Assembly: GCA_903929355.1 (NCBI GenBank) | Contig: CAIYUN010000009.1 | Span: forward strand, 49,631 to 113,630 | Reading direction: 5' to 3' | DNA length: 64,000 bases | Source of the DNA: an uncultured Opitutaceae bacterium | GTDB lineage: Bacteria; Verrucomicrobiota; Verrucomicrobiia; Opitutales; Opitutaceae | Shown: piece by piece, positions 51,452 through 60,651 of the stretch | How the letters are laid out: every line of letters begins with the position of its first letter | Position numbering within the stretch: the stretch's first letter is position 1 | The notes under the pieces: generated by a model | The model's database searches: none | What the model was told of the DNA's origin: nothing | Seen by the model: the letters and a program-made list of their open reading frames with translations, nothing else | Made by a program: the position numbers and the translations under genes

Positions 51452-51482
51452 TTGCGCTAAACACTGGCGTCTCAGACATAAT
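51452..51482 (+). promoter_or_regulatory. Possible sigma-70 promoter of the SUI1 unit
   Basis: TTGCGC (51452-51457) and CATAAT (51477-51482) are 19 bases apart and lie 23 bases before the GTG start at 51506. The spacing is long and the -35 box weak, so this is a tentative call in the gap between sucA and the next gene. Confidence 0.3.
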
Positions 51483-51505
51483 CAGCCTTAATATCGAACA
51501 GATCC

Positions 51506-51781
51506 GTGGAAATCGAAATCAAATCCGCCCTCACCGCGCTCCTCGCGGCGATCAACTCGGCCAACGGCCCGGCCATCGTTGACGGGCTGACGCGGCTTGA
51601 TCACCTCCTGGCAGCGGCTCCACAGGGCACGCTGCACCCTCAGCTTGCGCATTATTTGGAGCGGCGCAGCTATGCCAAGGCCCTGGCCTTGCTCGATGGC
51701 GGCGGGCCGGGTGGTCAGACGCCGCCGGGCGGTTGCGGTGGGCGCGAGGCAACAACGGCCAAACCCACCGGGGCAGCATGA
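51506..51781 (+). CDS. Small hypothetical protein coupled to the SUI1 gene
   Basis: 91 residues with a GTG start. The first 70 residues are predicted helical (EIEIKSALTALLAAINSANGPAIVDGLTRLDHLLAAA, then HPQLAHYLERRSYAKALALLDGG), a layout like a small tetratricopeptide-like hairpin; the tail is Gly/Pro/Thr-rich and disordered. Its stop overlaps the next ATG (ATGA), which makes it likely to be real and co-expressed with the SUI1-like protein. Function unknown. Confidence 0.6.
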   Translation: MEIEIKSALTALLAAINSANGPAIVDGLTRLDHLLAAAPQGTLHPQLAHYLERRSYAKALALLDGGGPGGQTPPGGCGGREATTAKPTGAA

Positions 51782-52263
51782 ACTCGGGGGGCAAAATCTC
51801 GACCGACGGTGGCACGGACCTCGGGCAGAATCCCTTTGGGGCGCTCCGGACTGTGGCCGGGGGCGCCTGGCCGCGCCAGAACTTGGCGACGGCGGATGAC
51901 CCGGGTCGGATTTCCACGTCAAAGACCCAGACTGGCCACCTTCCCGGGCCGAAATCGTCCGCCGACGCCGGGCTTGGGCGCAACCAGGCGACCCCGGCCA
52001 CAACCAAACCCGCGAAGAATCGCGGTCGCGTGGACCTCACCCGCGAAACGGGTGGACGCGGCGGGAAGACCGTGACTGTCATCAGCGGTTTTATGGGGAT
52101 CGGTTTGCCGGAGAAAGAAGCGCTGGCCAAAAAGATGCGCGGCGCCTGCGGCTGTGGCGGCACCGTCAAGGACGGCGCGATTGTGATCCAGGGCGATCAG
52201 CGCGACACCCTGGCGCGGATCCTGCTTGAGGCAGGCTTCCGGCCGGTGTTTGCGGGCGGGTGA
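51778..52263 (+). CDS. SUI1/eIF1-like translation factor (YciH family)
   Basis: 161 residues. The C-terminal 75 residues carry the SUI1 fold: RVDLTRETGGRGGKTVTVISGFMGIGLPEKEALAKKMRGACGCGGTVKDGAIVIQGDQRDTLARILLEAGF, with the typical CGCGGTVK basic loop that contacts the ribosome in eIF1. The first 85 residues are low-complexity and probably disordered. YciH proteins increase start-site fidelity in bacteria. This could matter in a genome whose start sites lack Shine-Dalgarno sequences, though that link is only an inference. Confidence 0.88.
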   Translation: MNSGGKISTDGGTDLGQNPFGALRTVAGGAWPRQNLATADDPGRISTSKTQTGHLPGPKSSADAGLGRNQATPATTKPAKNRGRVDLTRETGGRGGKTVTVISGFMGIGLPEKEALAKKMRGACGCGGTVKDGAIVIQGDQRDTLARILLEAGFRPVFAGG

Positions 52264-52453
52264 GAAACGGCGAGGATCTTTTGTGGTCAGGACGCTGCCC
52301 AGCGGCGCCCTTTACGCGCGGCGTTGCCCATGAGTCGGATTCATGCGGGCCCCTTTCCGAAAAACTTGCGCTGCTAGAAGTTCCATTCATGGAACGCGTG
52401 TTTTTTACCAATCTTCCGCTAATTTTGTTCCGGGTGCTGCCGTTCTAGGTGGC

Positions 52454-54523
52454 ATGACTGAAACCGTCTCAACCTTGCTCCCGTCGGAGGAACCGTCAGC
52501 CGTCGCCCTGCAACGCTACATGAGCATTGTGCAGAATGCCGTGGAGGGCATTTTCCAATCGACGCCCGATGGCCGCTACCTGCTGGTGAACCACGCCCTG
52601 GCCCGCATGTATGGCTACAACTCCGTGGACGAGTTGCTGGAGGGGGTGCGCGACATCTCACGGAGCATTTACGTGGACCCCACCGTGCGCGACGAGTTCA
52701 AGCGGCTGATCGCGCAGGATGGCGAGGTGCGCGGTCTCGAGTACCAGGTGCGTCGCAAGGACGGAGACATCATCTGGATCACGGAAAACGCCCGCGCCGT
52801 GCGCGACGAGGCCGGCGCCGTGATTTATTACGAAGGTTTCATCCAGGACATCACCGCCCGCAAACAGGTCGAGGCCGAGCTGCGCGTGGCCAAGGAGGCG
52901 GCGGAGGCCGCCAGCGTCGCCAAGAGCCAGTTTCTGGCCGTGATGAGCCACGAGATCCGCACCCCCATGAATGGCGTCATCGGCATGGCCTCGCTGCTCC
53001 TGGATTCACCGCTCTCCTCCGAGCAGCACGACTTTGTGGACACCATCCGCCAAAGCGGGGACGCGCTGCTCACGATCATCAACGACATCCTGGACTTCTC
53101 CAAGATCGAGTCCGGCCGCCTCGAGCTCGAGCACGAGCCGTTCTCGGTGCGCGAGTGCGTCGAGGCCGCGCTCGACCTGCTGGCCCCCAAGGCCGGCGAA
53201 AAGGGACTCGATCTCCTCTATGAGATCGCCGAGGGCGTCCCGGGCCTGGTGCGAGGCGATGTCACCCGGCTGCGCCAGATTCTGGTCAACCTGCTGAACA
53301 ACGCCGTGAAATTCACCGAACGGGGCGAGGTGGTGCTTTCGCTGCGTTCCGAACCCGGGATAGAACCGGGGAGCGTGCGCCTGGAGTTTGCGGTCGCCGA
53401 CACCGGCATCGGCATCTCGCGCGAGGCCCTGACCCGGCTGTTCCAGTCGTTTTCCCAGGCGGACGCCTCCACCACGCGCCGCTACGGCGGCACCGGGCTG
53501 GGCCTGGTCATCGCCCGGCGGCTCACCGAGATGATGGGCGGCACGATGGGGGTGGAGAGCGAGCCCGGCCGGGGCTCGACCTTCCGTTTCAGCATGGTGG
53601 TCGAGTCCATGCCCAACAAACCCCGGCCGTACCTGGGCTCGCCCCGACTGGCGCTGTCGGGCCGCCGCCTGCTCATCGTGGACGACAACGCCACCAACCG
53701 CCGCATCCTGACCCGGCTCGCCCAAAACTGGGGGATGCAATCCCAGGCGACGGAGTCGGGGGCCGAGACGCTCGCGCTCCTGCATGCCGGCGCCCACTTC
53801 GACTTCGCCATCCTCGACATGCAGATGCCCGAAATGGACGGCTATATGCTCGCGCAGGCAATCCGGAAGCTCCATTCGGCCGAGACCCTGCCCCTGGTCT
53901 TGCTGTCGTCGCTCGGCCATCGCGACCTGATCCCCGACAAAACCCTCTTTGCCGCCCTGCTGACCAAGCCGACCAAGCCGGCCCAAATCATCGACCTGCT
54001 GGCCCGGCTCGCCGTCCGCGAGACCTCCGAGCCCAAGTCGGCGCCGGTTGCCCCCGCGCCCAAGGGCCGCCCGACCAGCCAGCACCGCATCCTCCTCGCC
54101 GAGGACAATTCGGTGAACCAGAAGGTCGCCCTGCACATGCTGGCGCGGGTGGGTTACCGGGCTGATGTGGCCGCCAACGGGCTCGAGGTGCTCGAAGCCG
54201 TGCGCCGCCAGACGTATGACATTATCTTCATGGACGTGCAGATGCCTGAAATGGACGGGCTCGAGGCCACGAAACATCTGCGGGCCGCGGCGGCGACGGA
54301 CGCGCGGCGGCCGTGGATTGTCGCCCTGACGGCCAACGCCATGCAAGGTGACCGGGAGCGCTGCCTCGCGGTCGGCATGGATGACTATATCACCAAACCC
54401 ATCAAGACCCCCGACCTCTCCGCCGCCATTGCCCGCGCCCACGGTCACGGTCAGGCCAAACCGGCACCCCTGCCCGTGCCACCGGCCCGGATTCCGGAGG
54501 AGCCGGCGCTCCAGCCGGCCTGA
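52454..54523 (+). CDS. Hybrid sensor histidine kinase with PAS and two receiver domains
   Basis: 689 residues from the ATG at 52454. Order: PAS (about 20-140, with [22 protein letters not shown] and a PAC end [13 protein letters not shown]), HisKA with H166 in [13 protein letters not shown], HATPase_c (N box [17 protein letters not shown] boxes VADTGIGI and YGGTGLGL), REC1 (404-520, acceptor D455 in [12 protein letters not shown]) and REC2 (545-670, acceptor D594 in [13 protein letters not shown] in YITKPIK). No membrane segment is seen, so it is probably cytoplasmic. There is no output domain or adjacent regulator, so signal flow probably continues through a phosphotransfer protein. Confidence 0.94.
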   Translation: MTETVSTLLPSEEPSAVALQRYMSIVQNAVEGIFQSTPDGRYLLVNHALARMYGYNSVDELLEGVRDISRSIYVDPTVRDEFKRLIAQDGEVRGLEYQVRRKDGDIIWITENARAVRDEAGAVIYYEGFIQDITARKQVEAELRVAKEAAEAASVAKSQFLAVMSHEIRTPMNGVIGMASLLLDSPLSSEQHDFVDTIRQSGDALLTIINDILDFSKIESGRLELEHEPFSVRECVEAALDLLAPKAGEKGLDLLYEIAEGVPGLVRGDVTRLRQILVNLLNNAVKFTERGEVVLSLRSEPGIEPGSVRLEFAVADTGIGISREALTRLFQSFSQADASTTRRYGGTGLGLVIARRLTEMMGGTMGVESEPGRGSTFRFSMVVESMPNKPRPYLGSPRLALSGRRLLIVDDNATNRRILTRLAQNWGMQSQATESGAETLALLHAGAHFDFAILDMQMPEMDGYMLAQAIRKLHSAETLPLVLLSSLGHRDLIPDKTLFAALLTKPTKPAQIIDLLARLAVRETSEPKSAPVAPAPKGRPTSQHRILLAEDNSVNQKVALHMLARVGYRADVAANGLEVLEAVRRQTYDIIFMDVQMPEMDGLEATKHLRAAAATDARRPWIVALTANAMQGDRERCLAVGMDDYITKPIKTPDLSAAIARAHGHGQAKPAPLPVPPARIPEEPALQPA

Positions 54524-54548
54524 AGGCGCAGCATCGGCTTTCGCCCAA

Positions 54549-54570
54549 AGCTTCCTCCTGGGCGGAAGCT
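54549..54570. terminator. Weak hairpin between converging genes
   Basis: AGCTTCC (54549-54555) pairs with GGAAGCT (54564-54570) around an 8-base loop, with no T-run. The rest of the 54524-54760 gap shows only short TTTGCG/GCGCAAAG-type repeat words (about 54660-54725). Confidence 0.3.
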
Positions 54571-54760
54571 ATGGCGGACAAGTTGGCCCGACAAGAGTCT
54601 GCGCCCCGACCCATGTCCGCGTCTCCCAAACAGGATGATCGCCCAAACCGGCCTCACACCACGGGCGCAAAGTTCGCCCAGCAGGCACCAAATCTTTGCG
54701 CCCCCCGCGTCCTTGGCGTGAGGCTCGTCTGAAGGTTTGCTCCCCCCTCAACAACCAGGC

Positions 54761-55639
54761 TTATGCCTCCAGTCCCGCCGCCAGGGCGAGCGCGCTCTTG
54801 GCGCGGTTGAGGATGTAGAGGTGATACCCGGGCGCCCCTTGCGCCAGGAGGTCGCGGATTTGCGCCAGCGTCCACTCGGTGCCAACCGCCTCGGCCGCAT
54901 CGGTGTTTCCGCCCGCGGCCTCCAGGCGGGCGACGAGTGGCCGCGGCAACGTCGCGCCGCACATCGCGGTGAAGCGCCGGATCTTCTCCAACGAGAGCAC
55001 CGGCATCAGGCCGGGCACGATGGGCACGGTGATCCCGGCGGCGCGACATTGTCCCACGAAGCGGTGATAGACGGCGTTGTCGAAAAAGAGCTGCGTCGTG
55101 ATGAACTCCGCGCCCGCGTCCACCTTGCGCTTCAGGTTCACCAGGTCGGCCGCGGGGGAGGACGCCTCGGGGTGCTTCTCCGGATAGCCGCCCACCCCAA
55201 GGCAGAAATCGGCGTGGCGCGATCGGAGCAGGGCGACCAGGTCACTGGCAAAGCGCAGCCCGTCGCGGGAGGGGGTGAAGGTGGTCTCGCCCTTCGGTGG
55301 ATCGCCCCGCAGGGCCATGATGTTGCGGAAGCCCCCGGCGTGGATCCGGTCGGCGATGCCGGCCAGCTCGGCGGCGGTGTGGCCGACACAGGTCAGGTGC
55401 GGCATCACGGTGAAGCCAAAATCGGTCCGGAGAAACTCACAGACCTGGGCGGTGCGGTCGCGCGTGGTCCCGCCCGCCCCATAGGTGACGGAGACAAAGT
55501 CGGGCGCCAGTCGGCGAAGTGCGGTGGCCGTGGCTCGGAGCGCCGCAACGCCGGCGTCGTCCCTGGGCGGAAAAAACTCGAGCGAGCGGAGCGGCCGCGG
55601 TTGCGCGAAGAGTTCGGAGATGGGCCGGTCGGGCGTCAT
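54761..55639 (-). CDS. metF: 5,10-methylenetetrahydrofolate reductase
   Basis: 292 residues from the ATG at 55639 (a GTG four codons earlier is possible). MetF reduces methylene-THF to methyl-THF for methionine synthesis with FAD. Diagnostic blocks are SLEFFPPRDDAGVAAL, FVSVTYGAGGTTRDRT, HLTCVGHTAAELAGI, NIMALRGDPPKGE, and the C-terminal FITTQLFFDNAVYHRFV and VPGLMPVLSLEKIRRF. No metH or riboswitch is seen next to it. It is 58 bases downstream of the DUF4340 gene, on the same strand. Confidence 0.96.
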   Translation of the reverse strand: MTPDRPISELFAQPRPLRSLEFFPPRDDAGVAALRATATALRRLAPDFVSVTYGAGGTTRDRTAQVCEFLRTDFGFTVMPHLTCVGHTAAELAGIADRIHAGGFRNIMALRGDPPKGETTFTPSRDGLRFASDLVALLRSRHADFCLGVGGYPEKHPEASSPAADLVNLKRKVDAGAEFITTQLFFDNAVYHRFVGQCRAAGITVPIVPGLMPVLSLEKIRRFTAMCGATLPRPLVARLEAAGGNTDAAEAVGTEWTLAQIRDLLAQGAPGYHLYILNRAKSALALAAGLEA

Positions 55640-55697
55640 GCGGGTCGGCACCGTGGGGCAAACCCGCCGGGGCGTCGAGCCGGGACTGCGGCGGCGC

Positions 55698-56960
55698 TCA
55701 CTTCGCCGGGGCGGGAGCCGGGGCGGCGACCGGTGGCGTCGTCACCGAAATCGGCGTGGCCGGAGGTGCGGGTGGCGGCGGGATCGGCTCAAACAGGTCG
55801 GACGCCTTCTGCGGCAGCGAGGTGAGGGCGAAGTCGCTGACCTCAAAGGCGCGCTTTTGCATGAGCGTGTTGACGGGCATCGCGGCATCGCTGTGGACGA
55901 TGAAGGCGAAAACGGGTCCCGCCGGGATGGTTTCCATCTCGGGCTCCGCCGGCTTGGCGGGGGTGGCGGGGTCGGCGGGTTTGGTCCCGTCGGGTTTCGG
56001 CAAGCCCGGACCGGGGTCGGCGACCCCGGCTGCAGTCGGAGTGGTCGCCGGCGCGTCGGCCGGCGGCTTGGGCCGTTGCTCCTCGGGCTTGCGGCCGAGG
56101 GCGATGGTCACGATTTTACCGTCGAACGTGGTGAGCTTGACCGTGCGCGCGCCGGCCTTGGCCGCAGTGGCCTTGGCATCGTCCGTGGCGGTCGTGTCGG
56201 TGAAGCGCAGGTCGGTCAGGCTGCTGAGCACGGGGTTGAGCGCGGCAGGCTTGAACTGCTGCCCGGCCGGCACGTGATCGGCGGTGAAGGGGTCCTCCTT
56301 CTTCGCGCGGGTCGCAATGAGGGTGGTCGCCTCGGTGCCGGGCGTGATGGCCGGCCCGCTTCCGCCCGCCACGACGGCGGGGGCCACGGCGGGGAAGCCG
56401 AGTTCCACCTTGGCGATATCCTCGGGCTTCAGCTTGACCAGCGCGGAGTCGGCCCAGTTCTTCGCCACCGTGTCGAGCATTGTGTCCAGACGCAGGCGGA
56501 AGGCCTTGTCCTCGACGCCAAAATGCATGAACCGAAAGCCGTTGTCGTCCGTCTTACCCAGGGTGAGATCAAGCAGGGTCGCGCCACCGGCGTCGAGGAA
56601 CGAAATCTTGGTGTCCTTGAACTCCAGCCGGGCGATGGTCTTGGGATCGCTGCTCACATAACTCTCGATCTTGGCCGAGGTGAGATCATCCACCAAATGC
56701 GCCAGTTTGTCGAAGTCGGCCGGAAAATCATTGTAGGATGTGACCTGCCAGGGGCCGGCCGCCGTCTTGACGAGTTCGACGGTCTTGCCCGCGTCGGTGA
56801 TGCGCACCTTGGCAACCTTGTCCGCGTCCGCCGGCTTGAGCAGGGGCTGGCCCACGCGGGCGTCGGCGACGGGCGTAACCGCAGGACGGCTGACCAAAAA
56901 GACCAACCCGGAGAGGACGGCGAGGATGGCAACGGTGATGACGAGGGTGCGGAGTTTCAT
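55698..56960 (-). CDS. DUF4340 domain protein of the ABC/GldG module
   Basis: 420 residues with an N-terminal membrane anchor (about 5-24). The DUF4340 part covers residues 40-190 (VAKVRITDAGKTVELVKTAAGPWQV, FDKLAHLVDDLTSAKIESYVSSDPKTIARLEF), repeated more loosely later, and the last 100 residues are Ala/Pro/Thr-rich. Such proteins lie with GldG-like and ABC-2 genes in one operon, as here, and probably form the extracytoplasmic part of the complex. The linker near residue 313 ([14 protein letters not shown]) is encoded by the palindromic 16-mer also found in odhB. Confidence 0.88.
   Translation of the reverse strand: MKLRTLVITVAILAVLSGLVFLVSRPAVTPVADARVGQPLLKPADADKVAKVRITDAGKTVELVKTAAGPWQVTSYNDFPADFDKLAHLVDDLTSAKIESYVSSDPKTIARLEFKDTKISFLDAGGATLLDLTLGKTDDNGFRFMHFGVEDKAFRLRLDTMLDTVAKNWADSALVKLKPEDIAKVELGFPAVAPAVVAGGSGPAITPGTEATTLIATRAKKEDPFTADHVPAGQQFKPAALNPVLSSLTDLRFTDTTATDDAKATAAKAGARTVKLTTFDGKIVTIALGRKPEEQRPKPPADAPATTPTAAGVADPGPGLPKPDGTKPADPATPAKPAEPEMETIPAGPVFAFIVHSDAAMPVNTLMQKRAFEVSDFALTSLPQKASDLFEPIPPPPAPPATPISVTTPPVAAPAPAPAK
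56008..56023. repeat. GGACCGGGGTCGGCGA palindromic element inside the DUF4340 gene
   Basis: This is an exact third copy of the 16-mer of odhB. Here it extends into a longer dyad, since CCGGGGTCG is followed by CGACCCCGG. Confidence 0.88.
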
Positions 56961-57027
56961 CGGAAAGACGGCGGGTGATAAATTACTTAGGCCACAGAAG
57001 GATCTGCGGAAAAGAGGGTTGAACCAA

Positions 57028-58905
57028 TCACCGTTTCCGGTTCCGCTGGAACCAGAGTCCGAAGGCGCCGACCAGCAGCGGGGTGGTGAGCAGGTTGATC
57101 CAGAGCAGGCGGCGGCCGAGCGCGTCGATGTCCTCGCGCAGCGTGCGGCGGATCGCCCGCTGCTCGGTCTTGAGGCCCGCCTGTTGCTTGCGAAAATCGT
57201 CGATGGCCTTCTGGATCTCGGGCGTGGCGACCAGACGGCCCCCCTCTGTCTTCTTGGCTTGGAGCTCGCCCAGCTTGGTCTGAACCTCGGTGAGGCGGCC
57301 CTCGAGCGCGGTGAGCTGCTGGTCGTATTTTTTGCGGGCGGTTTCCTCCATGTTCACCACCACCTTGAAGGGCCGCAGCGAGGCGCCCTTCCCGCGGATG
57401 GAGAGCAGGTCGGACGAACCCGCGAGGTAATCGAGGGCGTTGGCCGCGAACGCGAGATTGTCGTTGCGGGGGGCCAGGATCCCCTGCTGGCGGTAATCCG
57501 GGTCAAAGATATACTCGTCAAACATCCAGTCGGTGTCGGTAACAATCAACAGGGTCGATTTAGCCTTCGACTCCGTCAGGCCCAGGGTCTTCGCCGGCGC
57601 GGGGGTGTCCGGCTTCTTGTCGGCGTCGGCCGGCGGGGTCGCGGGCGCGCCGGCGGGGAAGGCGGTTTTAAATTTGCCCTGCAGCAGACCGGCGATGGTT
57701 TTCTTGCCGGAAGGCGTCAACTGCCGCCCGATCTCCTCAGGGGCGGTGAACTGAAGCGAGGCCGCCTGCAGGTCGCCCCCTTGGTCGGAGGTCTGGATGA
57801 GGGGGGTGAAGGTGACGCCCTCCGCCGGCTTCACGCTGAAGCTGCCGGCCTCGATGAAGAGAAACGACTTGAGTTGCGCCGTGACCTGCGCCGTGGGATT
57901 GCAACTGTCCCGGTCGAGGGAGAGCCAGGTGGGCAGGTCTGTCACGCCACCGTTGCGGCTGGCCCGGACTTTGGTGGAATGAGCCAGGTCGCCGACGAGG
58001 TTCTGGGAGTTGTAGTCCACCCCGTAGGCCTTGAGCAGGACCGGCAAGTCGCTCGTGACGCCCGGCGGCGGCCCGCCCATGAAAGGCGACTGGCTGCCCT
58101 GATGCTTGAAGTATTGCGAGGAGGGGTCGAGCGCGAGGAACACCGGCTTGCCCGACAGGAGGAACTGGTCGATCGCGTACTGGGTCTTGGGCGCGAGCTC
58201 TGCCGGGGGATGGATGATGGCGAGGGCGTCCAGCGTGGCGGGGATGGTGTCGGTGTCGGCCGACACCGTCTCAAGCGTGTAGGTGCGCTCCCACTCCTTG
58301 GTCACCATCTGGCCCGGCGTGGACCGGCCCGACATCATGTCAAAGGGAACCCCTTGGAGTGGCAGGCTGGTGAGCAGGCCCAGCTTTTTCTTGTCCGCCT
58401 GTTGCACCGTGTAGATCAGCTGTGAAAGGTCGTATTCGAGGAACTGTTCGCGCTCCGGGGTGAGCTGGGGGAGCACGGCGCGCTGGTCCGCCTGGGTGGC
58501 GGCGAGGCCGAAATAGATCGGCTCGGCGCCGGACTCGGGGTCGTTGTGCGGCTGGAGCCCGGCGGCGACCGCCTTCTCCTCCTCGGGGGTGTCGGCCTTG
58601 GGGTTGACGATGTTGAGGGTGAGCTTGCCGCCGGCGGCGCGGGCATACTGGTGGAGCATCGCCTCGACGCGGTCGGCGTAGTCCTTGTACAGAATGGGCA
58701 GGCCCCCGGCGTCCTTGGAGAAATAAAGGTCCACCGTGACGGGCTCGCCGAGCTTGCCCAGGAGGTCGCGGGTGCCCTGGGAGAGCGTGTAGATTTTTTC
58801 CGCGGTGGCGTCGAGGCGCAGCGGGAGGTGTGCGGCCAGGTAGTTGACGAGCACCAGGCCGGTGAAGAGCAGGACGATGGCAAGGGCTTTGAGGCCGGGT
58901 TTCAT
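57028..58905 (-). CDS. GldG-family ABC transporter auxiliary protein
   Basis: 625 residues from the ATG at 58905, which follows CCCCGCC. N-terminal membrane helix (about 5-27), then the ABC_transp_aux domain: ATAEKIYTLSQGTRDLLGKLGEPVTVDLYFSKD (about 33-65), LTLNIVNPKADTPEEE, PLQGVPFDMMSGR and LDALAIIHPPAELAPKTQYAIDQFLLSGKPVFLALDP. A coiled coil near residues 535-600 and a C-terminal helix with a basic end follow. It acts with the permease and ATPase encoded just upstream, like GldG with GldF and GldA in Bacteroidota. Confidence 0.9.
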   Translation of the reverse strand: MKPGLKALAIVLLFTGLVLVNYLAAHLPLRLDATAEKIYTLSQGTRDLLGKLGEPVTVDLYFSKDAGGLPILYKDYADRVEAMLHQYARAAGGKLTLNIVNPKADTPEEEKAVAAGLQPHNDPESGAEPIYFGLAATQADQRAVLPQLTPEREQFLEYDLSQLIYTVQQADKKKLGLLTSLPLQGVPFDMMSGRSTPGQMVTKEWERTYTLETVSADTDTIPATLDALAIIHPPAELAPKTQYAIDQFLLSGKPVFLALDPSSQYFKHQGSQSPFMGGPPPGVTSDLPVLLKAYGVDYNSQNLVGDLAHSTKVRASRNGGVTDLPTWLSLDRDSCNPTAQVTAQLKSFLFIEAGSFSVKPAEGVTFTPLIQTSDQGGDLQAASLQFTAPEEIGRQLTPSGKKTIAGLLQGKFKTAFPAGAPATPPADADKKPDTPAPAKTLGLTESKAKSTLLIVTDTDWMFDEYIFDPDYRQQGILAPRNDNLAFAANALDYLAGSSDLLSIRGKGASLRPFKVVVNMEETARKKYDQQLTALEGRLTEVQTKLGELQAKKTEGGRLVATPEIQKAIDDFRKQQAGLKTEQRAIRRTLREDIDALGRRLLWINLLTTPLLVGAFGLWFQRNRKR

Positions 58906-58921
58906 GGCGGGGAAAAGGGGT

Positions 58922-59644
58922 TCAGCGTTCGAGGGCGACGACGTTGAGGAACAGGGCAAAGCCGGTGAGCGAGAGGAAAAACACCACGTCCTTGAGATCA
59001 ATCACCCCGGTGATGATGGGCTCGTAATGGGTGATGAAGCTGAAGTTCGACAGCACATCCACCGCCCACACCGGCAGCACCGAACCAAGGATCGAGCCAA
59101 ACACGCTCCAGCCGAGCAGGATCAGGACAAAGCATACGATCACGCTCACCACGAAGCTGATGACCTGGTTCTTCGTGAGCGCCGAGGTGAGCGAGCAGAC
59201 GCTCAGATAAGCGCCCGCCATGAGGATGCTCCCGACATAGCCGGCGGCGATCACGCCCCAGTCCGGCGAGCCCAGCCAGGCCAGCGTGACCACCATCGGA
59301 AAGCTGAGCAGGATGGCCAGCGTGAGAAAGGCCCAGGCCGCCAGAAACTTCGCCAGGACCGCCTCCAGGGTCGTGATCGGCAGGGTGAACAGGAGCTCAA
59401 CCGTGCCGGTGCGTTTCTCCTCCGCCCACAACCGCATGCCCGCGGCGGGAATCAGGAAAAGAAACAGCCAGGGGTGCCAGAAAAAGTAGCTCTGCATCGA
59501 GGCCTGGTTCGCGTCAAAAAAATGGCTGACAAAGAAGGGCAGCCCGATCGAAGCGAAGAGGAACACGATCAGGAACACATAGGCGACCGGCGAGCGGAAG
59601 TAGCCGAGAAATTCACGGCGGAAGAGCGGACAGATTTGGTTCAT
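58922..59644 (-). CDS. ABC-2 type permease (GldF-like)
   Basis: 240 residues with six membrane helices. Family marks are the start LFRREFLGYFRSPVAYVFLIVFLF and the loop GMRLWAEEKRTGTVELLFTLPITTLEAVLAKFLA (about 69-102), which is typical of GldF/ABC-2 permeases. It forms the membrane part of an exporter with the ATPase at 59720; 16 bases separate it from the GldG gene. The start is preceded by CCTTCCC. Confidence 0.92.
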   Translation of the reverse strand: MNQICPLFRREFLGYFRSPVAYVFLIVFLFASIGLPFFVSHFFDANQASMQSYFFWHPWLFLFLIPAAGMRLWAEEKRTGTVELLFTLPITTLEAVLAKFLAAWAFLTLAILLSFPMVVTLAWLGSPDWGVIAAGYVGSILMAGAYLSVCSLTSALTKNQVISFVVSVIVCFVLILLGWSVFGSILGSVLPVWAVDVLSNFSFITHYEPIITGVIDLKDVVFFLSLTGFALFLNVVALER

Positions 59645-59719
59645 GGGAAGGGAACGAAAGAGTGGCAGGGCGACGGGAGGTGCGGGTGACCGGCGGAAAA
59701 ACCGCCCCGCTCCCAGGGA

Positions 59720-60442
59720 TCAGACGTCGGTGTCGGTCAGCTGGCGGAAGATCTCGTCGAGGCGGGCACCGGGCGAACGGGCGCGGAAGCGCGCGGGCGT
59801 CTCATCCACCACCACCCGGCCGCGGGAGATGATGATGACCCGGGTGCAGATGGCCTCGACCTCCTCCAGGATGTGGGTCGAGAGGATGACGGCTTTCTCA
59901 GCGGCCATGTTCTTGATCAGGGCGCGCACCTCGTTTTTCTGGTTGGGGTCGAGCCCGTCGGTGGGCTCGTCGAGGATCAGGGCCGGCGGGTTGTGCAACA
60001 GGGCCTGGGCCAGGCCGACCCGCTGCTTGAAGCCTTTGGACAAGGTCTCAATCGTCTGCCGGCTGACGCCTTCCAGATGGGTGAGGGCGAGGGCGCGCTC
60101 CACCTGGGTCTTGCGGGCGTCCTTGGTGCGGAAGCCGCGCACCTCGGCAATGAAGCCGAGAAACTCGCCCACGGTCATTTCCCCGTAGGCGGGGGCGCTC
60201 TCCGGCAGGTAGCCCAGCTTCCGCTTCACCGCGACGGGATCCACCGTGACATCAATCCCCTCGACGGTGGCGGTGCCGGCATCGGGTCGCAGGTAGCCGG
60301 TGATCATCTTCATGGTCGTGGACTTGCCCGCGCCGTTGGGCCCGAGGAAGCCGAGAATGTCGCCGCGGCGGACCGCGAAGCTGACGCCGTCAACGGCGCG
60401 CTTGGTACCATAGGTTTTGACGAGACCTTTGACTTCAATCAT
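59720..60442 (-). CDS. ABC transporter ATPase (GldA-like)
   Basis: 240 residues from the ATG at 60442. Walker A GPNGAGKST, the Q-loop region GYLPESAPAYGEMTVGEFLGFIAEVRG (GldA-like), signature TLSKGFKQRVGLAQAL, Walker B ALILDEPTDGLDP and switch His STHILEEVE are intact. It heads a four-gene module ATPase, permease, GldG-like, DUF4340, all on the minus strand. The substrate is unknown; gliding is not implied. The gap to the Wzz-like gene (60443-60651) shows no gene and is AT-rich near 60535-60580, a likely promoter zone. Confidence 0.94.
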   Translation of the reverse strand: MIEVKGLVKTYGTKRAVDGVSFAVRRGDILGFLGPNGAGKSTTMKMITGYLRPDAGTATVEGIDVTVDPVAVKRKLGYLPESAPAYGEMTVGEFLGFIAEVRGFRTKDARKTQVERALALTHLEGVSRQTIETLSKGFKQRVGLAQALLHNPPALILDEPTDGLDPNQKNEVRALIKNMAAEKAVILSTHILEEVEAICTRVIIISRGRVVVDETPARFRARSPGARLDEIFRQLTDTDV

Positions 60443-60651
60443 AGGGGTTGGGCGGAAAAAGGGAAAAAGGCGAGCTTGCGCCGGTGAAAACACGGCGGCG
60501 AGAAAAAAGTTCCGCGAAAAATCAGCCCGCCCTGCGTGAATTGCAAGTTATTGCCTTTATGATTATTGCGTAACGAATGCCCCTGATTCTCAATCCTTCG
60601 ATGCATTCCCGCCGTTTGCAGGGGCGGTGCCCGCCGCCGCCCTCCCGAGCT

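Noticed and set aside
55640..55697. SAM or SAH riboswitch before metF
   Set aside because: Only 58 bases lie between the DUF4340 stop and the metF start, too short for a known SAM or SAH aptamer plus expression platform.
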